DNA of 64,000 nucleotides from Pseudomonadota bacterium (lineage in GTDB: Bacteria > Pseudomonadota > Gammaproteobacteria > Burkholderiales > Burkholderiaceae_C). Shown in pieces: positions 61,825 to 64,000 of the stretch. The stretch is from the NCBI GenBank assembly GCA_023442945.1, contig JAEZWW010000117.1:1-64000 (forward strand). The letters are read 5' to 3'. The notes beneath the pieces were generated by a model, which was given only the letters and a program-made list of their open reading frames with translations, made no database searches and was not told where the DNA came from. Position 1 is the first letter of the stretch, and each line of letters starts with the position of its first letter. Both the position numbers and the translations under genes were made by a program.

Positions 61825-63117
61825 GTGGCCGAAACCGCTCAGCGGCCCGCCGTCCTGTTTTACGGCGACGACTTCACCGGCGCGTCCGACGCGCTGGCCA
61901 CGGCGGCGCAGGGCGGCTGGCGCAGCCTGATGTTCCTGCGCGTTCCGGACGACGCTTTGCTTGCACGCGCCGGCCCGCTGGACTGCATTGGCATCGCCGG
62001 CGCCGCGCGTGCCATGGCGCCCGACGAGATGCGCGCCGCGCTGGCACCCGTCGCAGCGCTGGCGCAGCGGCTGCGCCCGCAGGTGCTGCACTACAAGGTC
62101 TGTTCCACCTTTGACAGTGCGCCCGCGGTCGGCAACGTCGCCGTCGCCGTCGATTGCCTGCGCGGCGCCGTGCCATCGCCGGGCGTGGTGATCGTCGGCG
62201 GCCAGCCCAGCCTGCGGCGCTACTGCCTGTTCGGCCAGCTGTTTGCGTCCACCGCCGACGGCGACGTGGCCCGTATCGACCGCCATCCGACCATGAGCCG
62301 TCACCCCGTTACCCCGATGGGCGAGGCCGACCTGCGCCGCCACCTGGCGCAACTCGGCCTGCCCGGGCTGGCCCTGCTGCCCTGGACGCAGCTGGAAGCA
62401 GACGGCGCGCCCGCCGCCTGGCCCACCGGCGACGTGCTGGTCGACGCCGCGCGGCCCGAGCACCTCCAACGCATCGGCGCCTGGCTGATGCGCGGCCCGG
62501 CCGGCCAAGGCGTCCTGGCCGTGGGCGCCAGCAGCGTGATGGAAGCGGCCCTGGCCGCGTCGCCCAGGCCCACTGGGGCGCCCCCTCAAGCCGCAGCGGC
62601 GCGCGGCCCGGTCTTCGTGCTGGCCGGCAGCCAGTCGCCCAACACCGCGCGTCAGGTCGCCGCCGCCGAGTCGTACGACGTGGTGCGCATCGACGCCGTC
62701 CGCCTGGCCGACCCCGCGCAAAGCGGTTACCACGCCGCCTTGGCCGACGACTGCGACCAGCGCCTGCGCGCCGGCCGCCATGTGCTGGCCTGCACCATGC
62801 CGGCCGACGATGGCGCGACCCCTGCGTCCGCTGTGCCGGTCGACGCGCACGCCCTGGCCCATGCGGGCGGTCGCCTGTTGGTCGACGTGCTGGCGCGCGT
62901 GCCGCTGGCGCGCGTCGGCGTGGCCGGTGGCGACACCAGCAGCCACGCCGTGCTGGCGCTCGACGCCTGGGGCCTGTCCTTCATCCGCCGCGTCGCGCCC
63001 GGCGTGCCGCTGTGCCGCGTGCACAGCGACCGGCCGGCGCTGGACGGCCTGCAAATCATGCTCAAGGGCGGGCAGATGGGCGCCGACGATTTGTTCGAGC
63101 GCCTGTTGCTGGATTGA
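61825..63117 (+). CDS. Four-carbon acid sugar kinase family protein (DUF1537, OtnK/OiaK-like)
   Basis: 430 residues. The N-terminal signature GDDFTGASDALATAA, the mid-domain FVLAGSQSPNTARQ, and the C-terminal nucleotide motifs VAGGDTSSHAVLALDAWG and LKGGQMGADDLFERL are those of DUF1537 kinases, which phosphorylate acid sugars such as erythronate, threonate or 3-oxo-isoapionate. The start is GTG at 61825; a TTG at 61810 overlapping the RuBisCO-like stop is possible. It is the last gene of the operon and would supply the phosphorylated substrate for the RuBisCO-like protein. Confidence 0.93.
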   Translation: MAETAQRPAVLFYGDDFTGASDALATAAQGGWRSLMFLRVPDDALLARAGPLDCIGIAGAARAMAPDEMRAALAPVAALAQRLRPQVLHYKVCSTFDSAPAVGNVAVAVDCLRGAVPSPGVVIVGGQPSLRRYCLFGQLFASTADGDVARIDRHPTMSRHPVTPMGEADLRRHLAQLGLPGLALLPWTQLEADGAPAAWPTGDVLVDAARPEHLQRIGAWLMRGPAGQGVLAVGASSVMEAALAASPRPTGAPPQAAAARGPVFVLAGSQSPNTARQVAAAESYDVVRIDAVRLADPAQSGYHAALADDCDQRLRAGRHVLACTMPADDGATPASAVPVDAHALAHAGGRLLVDVLARVPLARVGVAGGDTSSHAVLALDAWGLSFIRRVAPGVPLCRVHSDRPALDGLQIMLKGGQMGADDLFERLLLD

Positions 63118-63213
63118 GGGCGGGTCCACGGTTCAGCCCGCACCGCCAAGCGTTTGGCCCGGCGCCCGTCTGCGGCCATGCTGCCCGGTTGACCGATTTG
63201 TGGCGTGTTTCCT

Positions 63214-63275
63214 GATATTCAGGAAAATCGGTCTCTGGCCCTATAACCACTTGCGCGGCCAGCTATCAAAAGCAG
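63214..63275 (-). repeat. Dispersed repeat copy 19
   Basis: GATATTCAGGAAAATCGGTC, TCTGGCCCTATAACCACTTG and CGCGGCCAGCTATCAAAAGC, in the 284-bp gap after the kinase gene. Confidence 0.88.
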
Positions 63276-63323
63276 TGCACCCGTACCGACCGCAACGGCA
63301 GACCGTGCGCCACGGGAGGCACC

Positions 63324-63346
63324 AAAAACCCCGCCGCAGCGGGGTT
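63324..63346 (-). terminator. Intrinsic terminator of the IPTL-CTERM gene
   Basis: On the minus strand a stem AACCCCGC-TGCG-GCGGGGTT is followed by TTT, 56 bp after the stop of the gene ending at 63402. Confidence 0.75.
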
Positions 63347-63401
63347 GAGGGGGGTGGGTGGTGACCTGCCAAGTCAGTGGATCAGCACCGCTTGGCCAGC
63401 A

Positions 63402-64000
63402 TCACCCCTGCCGACGCAGCCGGCACGCGCCCAGCCCGGCCGCGCCCAGGCCCAGCAGCATCAGTGCCCATTCGTTCAGCGTCGGCACGGCGACTGGTGC
63501 GGCAGCGAAGGTGGCAGACACGGTGGCGGGTGCCGTCACGTTGGTTAGCGTGCAGGTGTTGCCCGTGCCCACCTGCGTGCAGCCGGTGAAGCTGGCGAGG
63601 TTGTAGCCCGCCGCCGGCGTGGCCGTGCAGGTGGCGTTGCTGCCGTTGGGCACCGGGTTGGGGCTGCAACTCAGCGTGCCGTTGGCCGGGACGGGGGAGA
63701 CCGTGACCGTATGCGCCGGCCCCAGGATGTAGTTCAAGTCATCGATGACGAGGTTGTCGCCAGGGCCGACCCAACCGCTGTGCTGCGTACCGCCTGAGCG
63801 CGAGAAGTCCACCCGATTCACGTTGTGCATAGCGCTCAGATCGACCAGGATGGGGCCGGAGGTGAAGGGTGTCAGGGTGATCGTCGCAACAGGGGTGCTG
63901 TCCAGGAACCCGCTGATGGTGAGGGTCATTCCGTCGCGCCAGGCGGCGGTGATCTGGGCGTTAGCGAGGCTGAAGACGTTACCCCCACTGCGGCTCAGCG
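63402..64000 (-). CDS. IPTL-CTERM sorting-domain protein, 5' end beyond the window
   Basis: The frame is open to the window edge, so the true start lies beyond base 64000. The visible 199 residues have a beta-rich part (ITLTPFTSGPILVDLSAM, then WVGPGDNLVIDDLNYIL), a Cys-containing bacterial repeat (SCSPNPVPNGSNATCTATPA) and the C-terminal signal VPTLNEWALMLLGLGAAGLG ending in basic residues. That is the IPTL-CTERM motif with Val in place of Ile, thought to direct sorting to the envelope or matrix. Convergent with the kinase gene. Confidence 0.88.
   Translation of the reverse strand, partial: LSRSGGNVFSLANAQITAAWRDGMTLTISGFLDSTPVATITLTPFTSGPILVDLSAMHNVNRVDFSRSGGTQHSGWVGPGDNLVIDDLNYILGPAHTVTVSPVPANGTLSCSPNPVPNGSNATCTATPAAGYNLASFTGCTQVGTGNTCTLTNVTAPATVSATFAAAPVAVPTLNEWALMLLGLGAAGLGACRLRRQG

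Overview
This window looks like chromosomal DNA of a high-G+C betaproteobacterium in the Comamonadaceae (Acidovorax, Variovorax, Ottowia and Comamonas relatives). The signs are the housekeeping gene families and their order, a K+-insensitive H+-pyrophosphatase, an IPTL-CTERM protein, many peptide-type ABC transporters, and about 19 copies of a short dispersed repeat that I remember as typical of this family. The genus cannot be fixed from sequence alone. I see no tRNA, rRNA, CRISPR array, prophage or insertion sequence.

Layout. 1-8.7 kb is conserved core: dnaX (5' end outside the window), ybaB and recR; an orphan transporter-binding protein; then mltD-gloB divergent from a yafS-like methyltransferase and rnhA, close to the enterobacterial order. 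9-13.5 kb holds a PaaK-like adenylating enzyme with a possible leader peptide, and an MFS transporter divergent from a LysR regulator. 13.5-34.1 kb is a long minus-strand catabolic array. Its upstream unit (34.1-25.0 kb) encodes an acetylpolyamine-type amidohydrolase, a class III aminotransferase, a complete peptide/nickel-type ABC transporter and an aldehyde dehydrogenase. Its downstream unit (25.0-14.8 kb) encodes a second such transporter, a CaiB/BaiF CoA-transferase, a Gln-type thiol dioxygenase (3-mercaptopropionate dioxygenase-like), a crotonase relative and an NDP-forming acyl-CoA ligase. AraC and IclR regulators stand at its head. 36.2-42.7 kb carries molybdenum-cofactor genes (moeA, mobA, moaA) mixed with a GNAT, a META/DUF4377-type lipoprotein and a pirin. 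42.9-51 kb is miscellaneous metabolism and envelope genes. 51.1-54.4 kb holds two pyrophosphatases facing apart: the membrane proton pump hppA, fused to an OmpA-like domain, and soluble ppa. A small gene behind a near-perfect Fur box lies at 54.9 kb.

55.6-63.1 kb is the most interesting block. A LacI regulator diverges from a seven-gene operon: two amino-acid-type ABC permeases, an ATPase, a binding protein, a VOC-family enzyme, a RuBisCO-like protein and a DUF1537 (four-carbon acid-sugar) kinase. The kinase plus RuBisCO-like pair recalls the 3-oxo-isoapionate phosphate branch of apionate catabolism. However, the VOC enzyme replaces the usual accessory enzymes and the transporter is of the polar-amino-acid type, so the substrate may be a new acid sugar or related polyhydroxy acid.

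The dispersed repeat punctuates the core regions, sits inside three coding sequences and supplies two stop codons. It is absent from the catabolic array (14.8-36.6 kb) and from the RuBisCO-like operon, which suggests that these blocks have a different history from the core.
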